From Streptomyces sparsogenes (GTDB lineage: Bacteria; Actinomycetota; Actinomycetes; Streptomycetales; Streptomycetaceae): 54,175 nt of DNA. The stretch is taken from contig NZ_MAXF01000098.1 of assembly GCF_001704635.1 (NCBI RefSeq), positions 1 through 54,175 on the forward strand, read 5' to 3'. Under the pieces are notes generated by a model. It did not search any database. It was not told the origin of the DNA and saw only the letters and a list, made by a program, of their open reading frames with translations. The position numbers and the translations under genes were made by a program. Shown piece after piece: positions 8,738 to 17,780 of the stretch. How positions within the stretch are numbered: the first letter of the stretch is position 1; the number at the start of each line of letters is the position of its first letter.

Positions 8738-10689
8738 CGGTGCTCCTCCCGCTCGTCACCGGACATCAGCGACCGGTACTCCGCGCTGTCGCACAGCAGT
8801 TGATGGTGGGTGCCGACCGCGGCGATACGGCCGCCGGAGAGCAGGGCGACGCGGTCGGCGAGCAGCACGGTGGACGGGCGGTGGGCGACGACCAGCGCCG
8901 TCGTCGTGGCCAGGACCTGGCGGAGCGCGGCCTCCACCAGCGCCTCGGTGTGCACGTCCAGCGCGGACAGCGGATCGTCGAGGATGAGGAAGCGGGGCCG
9001 CCCGACGACGGCCCGCGCCAGGGCGAGGCGCTGGCGCTGTCCGCCCGACAGGCTCAACCCCTGCTCGCCGACCTGGGTGTCGGTGCCCTGGGGCAGCGCG
9101 TGCACGAAGTCGGCCTGGGCCACCTCGAGCGCCCGCGCGAGGTCGGCCCGCTCGGCGTCGGCGGCGCCCATCAGGACGTTCTCCCCGGCCGTCGCGGAGA
9201 ACAGCGTGGGCTCCTCGAACGCGACGGCGACCAGCCCGCGCAGCTCCTCCCGGGGCAGGGTGGTGATGTCCCGCCCGTCGAGGGTGATCCGGCCCCCCGT
9301 CGCCTCGTGCAGGCGCGGCACCAGGGCGGTGAGCGTGGTCTTGCCCGAGCCGGTCGCCCCGACCAGGGCCATGGTCTCGCCGGAGCGGATGTGCAGGTCC
9401 ACCCCGGCCAGCACGGGCGGGGCGTCGGGCGGCGCGTCCGCGTAGCGGAACTCCACGCCCGCGAAACGCAGCCCGTCCGGCTGCTCTGCCGTCGGCTGCT
9501 CGCCCTTCGGCCGTTCCGCCGTCGACTGTTCCGCCCTTGACTGCTCGGCCTTCGGCTGTTCCACCGTCGGGTGTTCCGCCGCCGGCTCGTCCATCACCTC
9601 GAAGAACCGGTCCGTCGCCGTCGCCGCGTCCTGGCTCATCGCCAGCAGGAAGCCCAGCGACTCCACCGGCCAGCGCAGCGTCAGCGCCGTGGAGAGGAAG
9701 GCGACGAGCGTGCCCGCCGACAACTCGCCGTCGGCGACCCGCATCGTGCCGAGGACCAGGGCGGCGCCGATCGCCAGCTCCGGCAGGGTCATGATCAGCG
9801 CCCAGATCATCGCCAGCAGCCGCGCCTTGTGCAGCTCCGTCGAGCGGACCCGCTCCGTCAGCGCCTTGAAGGCTCGCGCCTGGCTGCGGTGGCGCCCGAA
9901 GCCCTTGACGATGCGGATGCCGAGCACGCCCTCCTCGACCACCGTGGTCAGATCGCCGGTCTGGTCCTGGACGGAGCGGGCGACGACCGCGTACCGCGTC
10001 TCGAAGACGGAGCACAGGATCACCAGCGGGACGGCGGGGAGGAGGAGGATCAGGCCCAGCGTCCACTCCTGCGCCAGCAGGATGGCGAACCCGACGAGGA
10101 CCGTCACCCCGTTGACCACCAGGAAGGTGAGGGGGAAGGCGAGGAACATCCGCAGCAGCATCAGGTCGGTGGTCGCGCGCGAGAGGAGCTGCCCGGACGC
10201 CCAGCGGTCGTGGAAGGAGACCGGCAGCCGCTGGAGGTGCCGGTACAGGTCGGCGCGCATCGTGGCCTCCACGAAGGCCAGCGGCCGGGCCACCAGCCAG
10301 CGCCGCACCCCGAAGAGCCCCGCCTCCCCGATCCCGAGCGCCAGCAGCAGCGCGCCGCCCAGCCACACCCCGCCCGGGTCCCGGTCGGCCACCGGCCCGT
10401 CCACCAGCCACTTGAGCACGAGCGGGATGACCAGGCCCAGACAGGAGGCGACGACCGCGACCCCGGCGGCCGTGAAGAAGCGCCCGCCGACCGGGCGCAG
10501 ATACGGCCACAGGCGCGCCAGCGAGCGGGTGGCCGAGCGCCCCCGCCCGCCTCCCCGCCCGGTATCCCGGCCGGCTCCCCGCTCGGCCCCCCGGTCGTCT
10601 CCCCGCTCGGCCCCCCGGTCGCCTCCCCCGCGTTCGGTGTCCCGCTCGCTCTCCGCTTCCCCGAGTCGTTCACCTGTGGCAGCCATCAC
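8734..10689 (-). CDS. ABC exporter half-transporter (TMD-NBD), partner A
   Basis: 651 aa from ATG at 10689 (a second ATG is at 10686). The N-terminal 45 residues are a charged RGG/ERG-rich tail. The exporter membrane domain spans about 55-350. The ATPase domain has Walker A GATGSGKTT, signature LSLSGGQRQ and Walker B FLILDDPLSALD, where the catalytic Glu is replaced by Asp. Between the two domains is a five-residue tandem linker rich in AEQ (residues about 369-403). It overlaps partner B by 4 nt. The degenerate Walker B here and the degenerate signature in the partner together predict one non-hydrolytic composite ATP site. Confidence 0.95.
   Translation of the reverse strand: MMAATGERLGEAESERDTERGGGDRGAERGDDRGAERGAGRDTGRGGGRGRSATRSLARLWPYLRPVGGRFFTAAGVAVVASCLGLVIPLVLKWLVDGPVADRDPGGVWLGGALLLALGIGEAGLFGVRRWLVARPLAFVEATMRADLYRHLQRLPVSFHDRWASGQLLSRATTDLMLLRMFLAFPLTFLVVNGVTVLVGFAILLAQEWTLGLILLLPAVPLVILCSVFETRYAVVARSVQDQTGDLTTVVEEGVLGIRIVKGFGRHRSQARAFKALTERVRSTELHKARLLAMIWALIMTLPELAIGAALVLGTMRVADGELSAGTLVAFLSTALTLRWPVESLGFLLAMSQDAATATDRFFEVMDEPAAEHPTVEQPKAEQSRAEQSTAERPKGEQPTAEQPDGLRFAGVEFRYADAPPDAPPVLAGVDLHIRSGETMALVGATGSGKTTLTALVPRLHEATGGRITLDGRDITTLPREELRGLVAVAFEEPTLFSATAGENVLMGAADAERADLARALEVAQADFVHALPQGTDTQVGEQGLSLSGGQRQRLALARAVVGRPRFLILDDPLSALDVHTEALVEAALRQVLATTTALVVAHRPSTVLLADRVALLSGGRIAAVGTHHQLLCDSAEYRSLMSGDEREEHR
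9481..9585 (-). repeat. Seven 15-bp tandem units encoding the TMD-NBD linker of partner A
   Basis: Units begin at 9481, 9496, 9511, 9526, 9541, 9556 and 9571. Each encodes a five-residue block such as EQPKA, EQSRA or ERPKG. Being a multiple of three, copy-number change would keep the frame. Confidence 0.85.
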
Positions 10690-10721
10690 CCGCCGAGACT
10701 ACGGTCCGGCACCGACAGCGC

Positions 10722-13103
10722 TCACTCGGTTTTCCGGCCGCCCTCCGCCGCCGTGACGGCGCGTAGGAGCAGCACCGAGCGCCCGGGCAGCTCGATCCGT
10801 GAGCCGGCGCGGTGCGGCGTGCCCGGGGGCGCGTGCTGGTCCTCCCGCGAGGTGTCGACGAGGAGTTCGTACGAGGCGGCCCACGGCGGCCCGGGGAGGG
10901 CGAACTCCACCGGCTCGGGGCCCGCGTGCAGCAGCACCAGAAAGCTGTCGTCGGTGATCGGGCCGCCCCGCTCGTCGCGCTGCGGGATGTCGCGGCCGGA
11001 CAGGTACAGGCCCAGCGCGGCGGTCGGCGCGTACCAGTCCGGCTCGGTCATCTCCGTGCCCCGCGCGGTGAACCAGGCCAGGTCGCGCAGCCCGTCGGGG
11101 CCCTGCGCATGGCCGGAGAAGAAGGTCCGGCGGCGCAGTACGGGGTGGCCGCGGCGCAGCGCGACGAGGCGGGCGGTGAGGTCGGTGAGTGACCGCCAGC
11201 CCGGGTCCTCGAGCAGCGACCAGTCCACCCACCCGGTCTCGTTGTCCTGGCAGTACGCGTTGTTGTTGCCGCCTTGCGTGCGGCCCATCTCGTCGCCCGC
11301 GACCAGCATCGGGACGCCGGTGGACAGCAGCAGCGTGCTGAGCAGGTTGCGCAGCTGGCGGCGGCGCAGCGCCCGGACGGCCGGGTCGTCGGTCTCGCCC
11401 TCGGCGCCGCAGTTCCAGGAGCGGTTGTCGTCGGTGCCGTCGCGGTTGCCCTCGCCGTTGGCCTCGTTGTGCTTGCGGTCGTAGCTGACCAGGTCGCGGA
11501 GGGTGAAGCCGTCGTGGGCGGTGATGAAGTTGACCGAGGCGTACGGCCCGCGGCCGCCCCACGCGTACAGGTCGCTGGAGCCGGACAGCCGGTAGCCGAG
11601 GTCGCGCACGTCCGGCAGGGCGCCGCGCCAGAAGTCGCGCACCGCGTCGCGGTAGCGGTCGTTCCACTCCGTCCACAGCGGGGGGAAGGCGCCGACCTGG
11701 TAGCCGCCGGAGCCCACGTCCCACGGCTCGGCGATCAGCTTGACGCGGCGCAGCACCGGGTCCTGGGCGATCACGGCCAGGAAGGGGGAGAGCATGTCCA
11801 CGTCGTCCATGGCGCGGGCGAGGGTGGCGGCGAGGTCGAAGCGGAAGCCGTCCACGCCCATCTCGGTCACCCAGTAGCGCAGCGAGTCCGTGATCATCCG
11901 TAGCACCTGGGGGTGCATCACATGGAGGGTGTTCCCGCAGCCGGTGTAGTCGGTGTAGCGGCGCGGGTCCTGCTGGAGCCGGTAGTAGCCGCGGTTGTCG
12001 ATGCCGCGCAGCGAGAGGGTGGGGCCCAGCTCGCCGCTCTCCGCGGTGTGGTTGTAGACCACGTCGAGGATCACCTCGATGCCCGCCTCGTGCAGCGCGC
12101 GCACCATCCGCCGGAACTCCCCGACCTGCGCGCCGCGGGTCCCGCTCGCCGCGTACGCGCCGTGCGGCGCGAAGTAGCCGATGGAGTTGTAGCCCCAGTA
12201 GTTGCTCAGGCCGCGCCGCAGCAGGTGGTCCTCGTGGGCGAACTGGTGCACCGGCAGCAGCTCCACGGCCGTCACCCCGAGCCGGGTGAGGTGCTCGATC
12301 GCGGCCGGGTGCGCGAGCCCCGCGTAGGTGCCGCGCAGCTCGGGCGGGACGCCGGGGTGGCGCTTGGTGAAGCCGCGCACATGCAGTTCGTAGATGACGG
12401 TGTCGGCCCAGGGGGTCTTGGGGCGCCGGTCGTCGATCCACTCGTCGGGCGGCCCGTCGGGGGCGTCGTCGCCGACGACCACGCCCTTGGGGACGTACGG
12501 CGCCGAGTCGCGGTCGTCGCGCACGGTGTCGGCGACGTGCTGCTGCGGCCAGTCCCGCACATGGCCGTAGACCTCGGGCGGCAGCGGGCCCCGCCACTCC
12601 CGGGGGACGATCCCCGCGCCCCCGAAGTCGCCGTCCACGGCGCGGGCGTACGGGTCCAGCAGCAGCTTGGCGGGGTTCCAGCGGGCGCCCATCCACGGGT
12701 CCCAGCGGCCGTGCACCCGGTATCCGTACCGCTGCCCGGCCGGCACGCCGGGCAGGAAGCCGTGCCAGATCTCGTCGGTCCGCTCGGTGAGCGGACAGCG
12801 GGTTTCATGCCCCTCGTCGTCGAACAGGCACACCTCCACGGCCTCCGCGCCCTGCGCCCACAGCGCGAAGTTGGTGCCGGTCACCCCGCCGGGCCCGGTC
12901 CGCACCCGCGCCCCGAGCGGCTGGGCGCTCCCCGGCCACACCGGGGCGCCGCCGGCCGGCCCGCCGGGCGCGGCGGCCGGGCTCGCGGGCGCCCCGGACG
13001 GCCCGGAGTCCGCGCGGCGGCCGCCCCGCTCGACGGCCGCCGCGCCCGGGCGTGGCCTCGGCAGCCCGTTGTGGGCCGTCCTGTGATCGGCTGCGTTCGA
13101 CAA
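10722..13103 (-). CDS. glgX: Glycogen debranching enzyme GlgX
   Basis: 793 aa from a TTG start at 13103 (LSNAADHRT), chosen because GGAGG lies 7 nt upstream; a weaker ATG at 13193 would add 30 residues. GlgX hydrolyses alpha-1,6 branches of limit glycogen in the cytoplasm. The N-terminal CBM48 region (GTNFALWAQGAEAVEVCLFD) is followed by a GH13 barrel with VDGFRFDLA (nucleophile Asp), KLIAEPWDVG (acid/base Glu) and NFITAHDGF. An unusual Pro/Ala/Gly-rich stretch lies in the first 60 residues. It ends 32 nt before the ABC exporter gene, but co-transcription is unproven. Confidence 0.95.
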   Translation of the reverse strand: MSNAADHRTAHNGLPRPRPGAAAVERGGRRADSGPSGAPASPAAAPGGPAGGAPVWPGSAQPLGARVRTGPGGVTGTNFALWAQGAEAVEVCLFDDEGHETRCPLTERTDEIWHGFLPGVPAGQRYGYRVHGRWDPWMGARWNPAKLLLDPYARAVDGDFGGAGIVPREWRGPLPPEVYGHVRDWPQQHVADTVRDDRDSAPYVPKGVVVGDDAPDGPPDEWIDDRRPKTPWADTVIYELHVRGFTKRHPGVPPELRGTYAGLAHPAAIEHLTRLGVTAVELLPVHQFAHEDHLLRRGLSNYWGYNSIGYFAPHGAYAASGTRGAQVGEFRRMVRALHEAGIEVILDVVYNHTAESGELGPTLSLRGIDNRGYYRLQQDPRRYTDYTGCGNTLHVMHPQVLRMITDSLRYWVTEMGVDGFRFDLAATLARAMDDVDMLSPFLAVIAQDPVLRRVKLIAEPWDVGSGGYQVGAFPPLWTEWNDRYRDAVRDFWRGALPDVRDLGYRLSGSSDLYAWGGRGPYASVNFITAHDGFTLRDLVSYDRKHNEANGEGNRDGTDDNRSWNCGAEGETDDPAVRALRRRQLRNLLSTLLLSTGVPMLVAGDEMGRTQGGNNNAYCQDNETGWVDWSLLEDPGWRSLTDLTARLVALRRGHPVLRRRTFFSGHAQGPDGLRDLAWFTARGTEMTEPDWYAPTAALGLYLSGRDIPQRDERGGPITDDSFLVLLHAGPEPVEFALPGPPWAASYELLVDTSREDQHAPPGTPHRAGSRIELPGRSVLLLRAVTAAEGGRKTE

Positions 13104-13231
13104 CGTGTCGCCTCCGGCTTTCGCGGCTCCGGCTCCGGCTTCGGCCCCGGCGTTCCCCCGCCCTCTCACCTGTTCTGCCCGCGATCGGGGCAACGCTCAC
13201 GTTTCGCCCGGCGCTCCCAGGGCCACGGGGT

Positions 13232-13288
13232 CTCACCTGGGACTGAGGGGCTTACCTGGGACTTGAGGGTCTTACCTGGGACTGAACC
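13232..13288. repeat. Three about 19-bp direct repeats upstream of glgX and the L,D-transpeptidase gene
   Basis: Core CTYACCTGGGACT occurs at 13232, 13251 and 13271, separated by GAGGGG/TGAGGGT. The array sits in the divergent promoter region between glgX and the L,D-transpeptidase gene and is a candidate operator or promoter element. Confidence 0.75.
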
Positions 13289-13404
13289 GTGACCTTGATC
13301 GGGAGCCCGCTGTCACCGGCGTGTGATTACCTGTCGCCATGCGCGCGTGCGCGCTCTGTACGGGGGTGCCGCGGGGAGCGGTGCGGGCGGAGGGGAGAGC
13401 CGTA

Positions 13405-14643
13405 GTGGAAATGCAGCCGGTATCGGGGGCGTTCGCGGCGCGGGGCCGCAGGGGGTTCCTCGCGCTGATGGTCGGGACGATGCTGCTGGTCGTGGCCGCC
13501 TGTGGCGGTGACGGCGGGTCGGACGACGGGAAGAAGGGCGCGGACGGCGACAAGGGCGGGGGCGGCCGGAAGACCTCGCGCGCCGTCGTGGCGATAGCGC
13601 CCAAGGACGGCGCGAAGGGCGTCAACACCCACGGCGCGCTCAAGGTGACCTCGGCCAAGGGCCGGCTCACCTCCGTCAAGGTCAAGGACACCAAGGGCCA
13701 CGCGATCGACGGGAAGATCACCGAGGACGGCAGCACCTGGCGGCCCACCCACCACCTGGGCTCCGCGACCACCTACACGGTGGACGCCGTCGCCAAGGAC
13801 GCCCAGGGCCTGACGGCGGCCAAGCGCTCCTCCTTCACCACGCTCCGGCCCAAGCAGACGTTCCTCGGGACATACACCCCGGAGGACGGCTCGACGGTCG
13901 GCGTCGGCATGCCGGTCTCGATCCGCTTCTCCCGGGGCATCACGGACCCGAAGGCCGTGGAGCAGGGGCTCAAGGTCTCGGCCTCCCCGTCGGTGCCGAT
14001 CGAGGGCCACTGGTTCGGCAACGACCGGCTGGACTTCCGGCCGGAGAAGTACTGGGCGCCGGGCACCAAGGTCACCCTCAGCATGGACCTGGACGGCGTG
14101 GAGGGCCGGCCGGGCGTCTACGGCGAGCAGAAGAAGACCGTGAAGTTCACCATCGGCCGCAGCCAGGTCTCCGTGGTCGACGCCAAGAGCAAGAAGATGG
14201 TGGTCAAGCGGGACGGCAAGACCATCAGGACGCTCCCCATCACCTCCGGCGCGCCCGGCCACGAGACGTACAACGGCAAGATGGTCATCAGCGAGCGGCT
14301 GGCGGTGACCCGGATGAACGGGGCCACGGTCGGCTTCGACGGCGAGTACGACATCAAGGACGTGCCGCACGCGATGCGCCTGTCCACCTCGGGGACCTTC
14401 ATCCACGGCAACTACTGGGCGGGCCAGGCGACCTTCGGCTCGGCGAACGTGAGCCACGGCTGCGTCGGCCTCTTCGACCAGCGGGGCGGCGGCTCCAAGT
14501 CGACCCCGGCGGCCTGGTTCTTCCGGAACTCGATCATCGGTGACGTGGTCGTGGTGAAGAACTCGCACGACAGCACCATCCAGCCGGACAACGGGCTCAA
14601 TGGCTGGAACATGTCGTGGAAGAAGTGGAAGGCCGACCAGTAA
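13405..14643 (+). CDS. L,D-transpeptidase lipoprotein (Ig-like domains plus YkuD)
   Basis: 412 aa from GTG at 13405 with GGAGGGGAG about 8 nt upstream; ATG at 13411 is an alternative. It forms 3-3 peptidoglycan cross-links or attaches proteins at the outer face of the membrane. A hydrophobic segment ends in lipobox VVAAC (Cys33), then a Lys/Gly/Asp-rich spacer, two Ig-like domains (about 65-250, as in mycobacterial Ldt proteins) and a YkuD catalytic domain with His in FIHGNYW and the SHGCVGL motif carrying the catalytic Cys. It is monocistronic as far as can be seen and divergent from glgX. Confidence 0.95.
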   Translation: MEMQPVSGAFAARGRRGFLALMVGTMLLVVAACGGDGGSDDGKKGADGDKGGGGRKTSRAVVAIAPKDGAKGVNTHGALKVTSAKGRLTSVKVKDTKGHAIDGKITEDGSTWRPTHHLGSATTYTVDAVAKDAQGLTAAKRSSFTTLRPKQTFLGTYTPEDGSTVGVGMPVSIRFSRGITDPKAVEQGLKVSASPSVPIEGHWFGNDRLDFRPEKYWAPGTKVTLSMDLDGVEGRPGVYGEQKKTVKFTIGRSQVSVVDAKSKKMVVKRDGKTIRTLPITSGAPGHETYNGKMVISERLAVTRMNGATVGFDGEYDIKDVPHAMRLSTSGTFIHGNYWAGQATFGSANVSHGCVGLFDQRGGGSKSTPAAWFFRNSIIGDVVVVKNSHDSTIQPDNGLNGWNMSWKKWKADQ

Positions 14644-14675
14644 AGGCCGGCCAGTAAAGGCCGACCAGGAGCGGC

Positions 14676-14712
14676 AGGCCGTAGCGGAAGGCCGTAGCGG
14701 AAGGCCGTGGCG
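14676..14712. repeat. Three tandem 13-bp units AGGCCGTAGCGGA downstream of the L,D-transpeptidase gene
   Basis: Units at 14676, 14689 and 14702, the last one degenerate. They lie between the transpeptidase stop and the enoyl-CoA hydratase start, with no coding content. Confidence 0.7.
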
Positions 14713-14783
14713 ACGACCAGGAGGGACAGCGGGAGGCGCGGGGAGGGTGTGGGCGGCGTGCTAACGGACGCTAACCTGCGCTC

Positions 14784-15551
14784 ATGACTGTGAACCTCGA
14801 GGTCGCCGAGGGCGTCGGCACCATCCGGCTGGACCGTCCGCCCATGAACGCGCTGGACATCGCCACGCAGGACCGGCTGCGGGAGCTCGCCGAGGAGGTG
14901 ACCGGCCGCGACGACGTACGGGCCGTGGTGATCTGGGGCGGCGAGAAGGTGTTCGCGGCCGGCGCGGACATCAAGGAGATGCGGGACATGGACCACGCCG
15001 GGATGGTGGCCAGGTCCCGCGCCCTCCAGGACTCCTTCACCGCCATCGCCCGGATCCCCAAGCCCGTCGTCGCCGCCGTCACCGGCTACGCCCTCGGCGG
15101 CGGCTGCGAGCTGGCGCTGTGCGCCGACTACCGGATCGCCGCCGAGAACGCCAAGCTCGGCCAGCCGGAGATCCTGCTCGGCCTGATCCCGGGCGCGGGC
15201 GGCACCCAGCGCCTCGCCCGGCTGATCGGCCCCTCCCGCGCCAAGGACCTCATCTTCACGGGCCGTCAGGTGACGGCCGACGAGGCGCTGGCGCTCGGTC
15301 TGGTGGACCGCGTCGTACCGGCGGCGGAGGTCTACGAGCAGGCGCACGCGTGGGCGGCCCGGCTGGCGCGGGGACCCGCGATCGCGCTGCGCGCGGCCAA
15401 GGAGGCGGTGGACGCGGGCCTGGAGACCGACCTGGAGACCGGTCTGGCCATCGAACGGAGCTGGTTCGCGGGGCTGTTCGCCACCGAGGACCGCGAGATC
15501 GGGATGCGGAGCTTCGTGGAGGAGGGGCCGGGCAAGGCCACGTTCCGCTGA
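14784..15551 (+). CDS. Enoyl-CoA hydratase/isomerase (crotonase) family protein
   Basis: 255 aa; ATG at 14784. It probably hydrates trans-2-enoyl-CoA in fatty-acid or branched-chain acid breakdown. It has the CoA/oxyanion motif GADIKEM, the second oxyanion segment GYALGGGCELAL with one active-site Glu, and LGQPEILLGLIPGAGGTQRL with the second. Full family length. It stands alone between the transpeptidase and a stable hairpin. The exact acyl substrate is unknown. Confidence 0.93.
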   Translation: MTVNLEVAEGVGTIRLDRPPMNALDIATQDRLRELAEEVTGRDDVRAVVIWGGEKVFAAGADIKEMRDMDHAGMVARSRALQDSFTAIARIPKPVVAAVTGYALGGGCELALCADYRIAAENAKLGQPEILLGLIPGAGGTQRLARLIGPSRAKDLIFTGRQVTADEALALGLVDRVVPAAEVYEQAHAWAARLARGPAIALRAAKEAVDAGLETDLETGLAIERSWFAGLFATEDREIGMRSFVEEGPGKATFR

Positions 15552-15557
15552 GCGGTG

Positions 15558-15582
15558 GCCCGGGCGGCCCCGCCGCCCGGGC
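15558..15582 (+). terminator. GC-rich hairpin after the enoyl-CoA hydratase gene
   Basis: GCCCGGGCGG (15558-15567) pairs with CCGCCCGGGC (15573-15582) a few nucleotides past the stop codon. Confidence 0.7.
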
Positions 15583-15839
15583 GAGCCGTACCCCCGCGCG
15601 GGTGAGCATGCCCCGTGCGGGCGAATTTGTTTCCCCACCCGCGAGCCCTGGGACGAGCCGGTCCGGTACGCTGGGTGATCGTGCGTACGCGCCGTGACAT
15701 CGCAGGTCAGGCGCGGTATTTGGGGCATCTGACGGTCGCTGGCACACGTTGGAGCCGGTTTGTGGAGCCTAGGGCCCCGGTGTTCTGGAATCCCCTGGTT
15801 CCGCCCCGGACGGTATGCCGGACGGCCATGATGGGGGGC

Positions 15840-16343
15840 ATGGCGGGCTTGGAGGGTATGGAGCAGCCGCAGCGGCGCACCGGTACGGCCGCGCCTTCCC
15901 GGGCACCTTCCGCCGACGACGAGTCGGCCGCCAGGGCGGTGGAGCTGTTCGGAAACCCCGCGGTCGACGAGGTGCGGCTGCCGTCCCGCCCGGAGTCGGC
16001 GGGCGCCGCCCGCCGGCTGGCCGAATGTGTGGTGCTGCGTGACTGGGGCCTGAGCCCCCAGCTGGCCGAACACGCGGTGCTGCTGGTGTCGGAGCTGGTG
16101 GGCAACGCGGTCCGGCACACCGGCGCCCGCACCTTCGGGCTGCGGATGCTGCGGCGGCGTGGCTGGATCCGGGTGGAGGTGCGCGACCCCTCGCGCGGGC
16201 TGCCCTGTCTGCTCCCGGTGGCCGAGCTCGACACGAGCGGGCGGGGGCTGTGGCTGGTGGACCTGCTCGCCCAGCGGTGGGGGGCGGATCTGCTGCCGCG
16301 CGGCAAGACGACCTGGTTCGAGATGCGGGTGACAGAGCCCTGA
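15840..16343 (+). CDS. ATP-binding protein of the anti-sigma-factor/HATPase_c type
   Basis: About 167 aa from ATG 15840 (MAGLEGMEQPQ). Starts at 15828 and 15858 are also possible; none has an ideal ribosome site. It is a small GHKL kinase-like fold: N-box LLVSELVGNAVRHTG, and a late GRGLWLVDLLAQRWG loop. Streptomyces have many such RsbW/SpoIIAB-like proteins, which bind ATP and often regulate sigma factors or anti-anti-sigma partners. No partner gene is adjacent. The AT-rich 250 nt upstream (to 15583) probably holds its promoter. Confidence 0.88.
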   Translation: MAGLEGMEQPQRRTGTAAPSRAPSADDESAARAVELFGNPAVDEVRLPSRPESAGAARRLAECVVLRDWGLSPQLAEHAVLLVSELVGNAVRHTGARTFGLRMLRRRGWIRVEVRDPSRGLPCLLPVAELDTSGRGLWLVDLLAQRWGADLLPRGKTTWFEMRVTEP

Positions 16344-16432
16344 CCGCACCCTGACCGAGCCCCGACCGAGCCGGGACCGCACCCTGACCGCACCCCGCCT
16401 GCGGCCCTTCCGGCCCGGCGGCCCCAAGCCGA

Positions 16433-16472
16433 AGAGGCCCCCACCGTCGGTTCGCGACGGCGCGGGGCCTCT
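16433..16472 (+). terminator. Intrinsic terminator after the HATPase gene
   Basis: AGAGGCCCC (16433-16441) pairs with GGGGCCTCT (16464-16472), with an inner CCGTCG/CGACGG stem and a short T-run after it. Confidence 0.88.
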
Positions 16473-16819
16473 TTCGTGCCGCCGCGGATGGAAAGGGGTG
16501 TCATCCGTGGCAGTGGGGTGAACGACCTCGCTCGGGTCGACGGGGGGTCGCGTGCCTCACTATCGCAGAGACCAGATCCAGCCACCAAATCAATCAAAGG
16601 TGAGGTGCGACACTCACCTTGTTAATAATGGGTAATGGAGTCGTCTTTCCTTTGGGTGGCCATTTTCGGTAGGGAATTTCCAGTGGTCCATACCGTGACG
16701 CGAATTCTTTCTTTGCCTCTCAATCCTTGGCATGGCCCTGCCGACACCCCACCATGGAACCGCGCTACGCGCGTCACACCCCCCCCACTGTCACGGCTAT
16801 GGATCCCGGGAGACCCCCC
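16473..16819 (+). promoter_or_regulatory. AT-rich leader upstream of the amidase, with a hairpin
   Basis: No gene was seen in 347 nt. It is clearly less GC-rich than the surroundings at about 16560-16720. AAGGTGA (16597-16603) and TCACCTT (16614-16620) form a hairpin whose inner GTG/CAC also pairs with one bulged G. It could be an operator or a 5' leader structure of the amidase mRNA. The promoter itself was not identified. Confidence 0.45.
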
Positions 16820-17437
16820 ATGGAAACGCACGGCCGCACCCCTTCCCGCCGTACCCTGCTGCGTTCCGGCGCCTACCTCGGCGCCGCCGCCGCCGGGCTC
16901 ACCGCCGCCACGACCCCCGCGCGGGCCGACGCGAGACGCGTCCGGGCCGCTGTCGCCTACCCACCCACCCACTGGATCCCGGCCAGCACCTCGAACTACC
17001 GGGTCTCCAGCCGTCCCACCTCGTATCCGATCGACTTCGTCGTCATCCATGTGACGCAGGAGACGTTCCCGGACGCGATGAAGATCTTCCAGGACCCGGC
17101 CAAGCAGGTCTCCGCCCACTACATGGTGGCCTCGGCCGACGGCTACATCGGCCAGTTCGTGCGCGAGAAGGACGTCGCCTGGCACGCGGGCAACCGCGAC
17201 TACAACAACCGCAGCATCGGCATCGAGCACGAGGGCTGGGTGGACAAGCCCGAGTACTTCACCGACGCGCTCTACGAGTCCTCCGCGACCCTGACCGCCG
17301 CCATCTGCGACCGCTACGGCGTGCCCAAGACCCGGACCCACATCATCGGCCACAACGAGGTCCCGAACGCCACCCACACCGACCCCGGCAAGTACTGGGA
17401 CTGGGACCGCTACATGGCCCTGGTCAAGGCGGCCTGA
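16820..17437 (+). CDS. Tat-exported N-acetylmuramoyl-L-alanine amidase (Amidase_2/PGRP type)
   Basis: 205 aa from ATG 16820, with GGGAG 7 nt upstream. The N-terminus SRRTLLRSG followed by a hydrophobic Ala-rich core and PARA is a twin-arginine signal. The mature part is a zinc amidase that cleaves the MurNAc-L-Ala bond: FVVIHVTQ (first His), DVAWHAGNRDYN, SIGIEHEG, and HNEVPNATHTDPGKYW with the later His and Asp. It is small, without a cell-wall-binding repeat. It could serve wall turnover or lysis. It is followed 81 nt later by the cabC-like gene. Confidence 0.93.
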   Translation: METHGRTPSRRTLLRSGAYLGAAAAGLTAATTPARADARRVRAAVAYPPTHWIPASTSNYRVSSRPTSYPIDFVVIHVTQETFPDAMKIFQDPAKQVSAHYMVASADGYIGQFVREKDVAWHAGNRDYNNRSIGIEHEGWVDKPEYFTDALYESSATLTAAICDRYGVPKTRTHIIGHNEVPNATHTDPGKYWDWDRYMALVKAA

Positions 17438-17518
17438 CGCGCGGGCCGCGCGGCCCGGCGCGGACAGCGGACCGCTAATCTGTGCGGGTCAGACAAGCGC
17501 ACAGAAGGGGCGGATCAC

Positions 17519-17734
17519 GTGGCGGACATCGAGGCGGCGCGGAAGGCGTTCGAGCGGTACGACCTCAACGGGGACGGGCTGATCAGCGCGGCCGAGTACA
17601 AGAGCGTGATGGCTCAGCTGGGGGACCCGTATGTCACGGAGCCGGTCGCCCAGGCCGTGATCAACTCCCATGACTCCAACGGTGACGGACTGCTCTCCTT
17701 CGAGGAGTTCTGGGCGTCCCAGAACAAGGGCTGA
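17519..17734 (+). CDS. cabC: Small two-EF-hand calcium-binding protein, CabC-like
   Basis: 71 aa; GTG at 17519 with AGAAGGGG upstream. It consists almost entirely of two canonical EF-hands: loop 1 DLNGDGLISAAE and loop 2 DSNGDGLLSFEE, each with Asp at positions 1, 3 (or Asn) and 5 and Glu at 12. Size and context match CabC of Streptomyces coelicolor, which from memory influences spore germination and aerial hyphae. It is cytoplasmic, with no signal sequence. The symbol is by resemblance and position. Confidence 0.85.
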   Translation: MADIEAARKAFERYDLNGDGLISAAEYKSVMAQLGDPYVTEPVAQAVINSHDSNGDGLLSFEEFWASQNKG

Positions 17735-17780
17735 ACCAGGCCGACCCTACGTAGGCACGACCGGCGGCGCGGCCGGCGGA

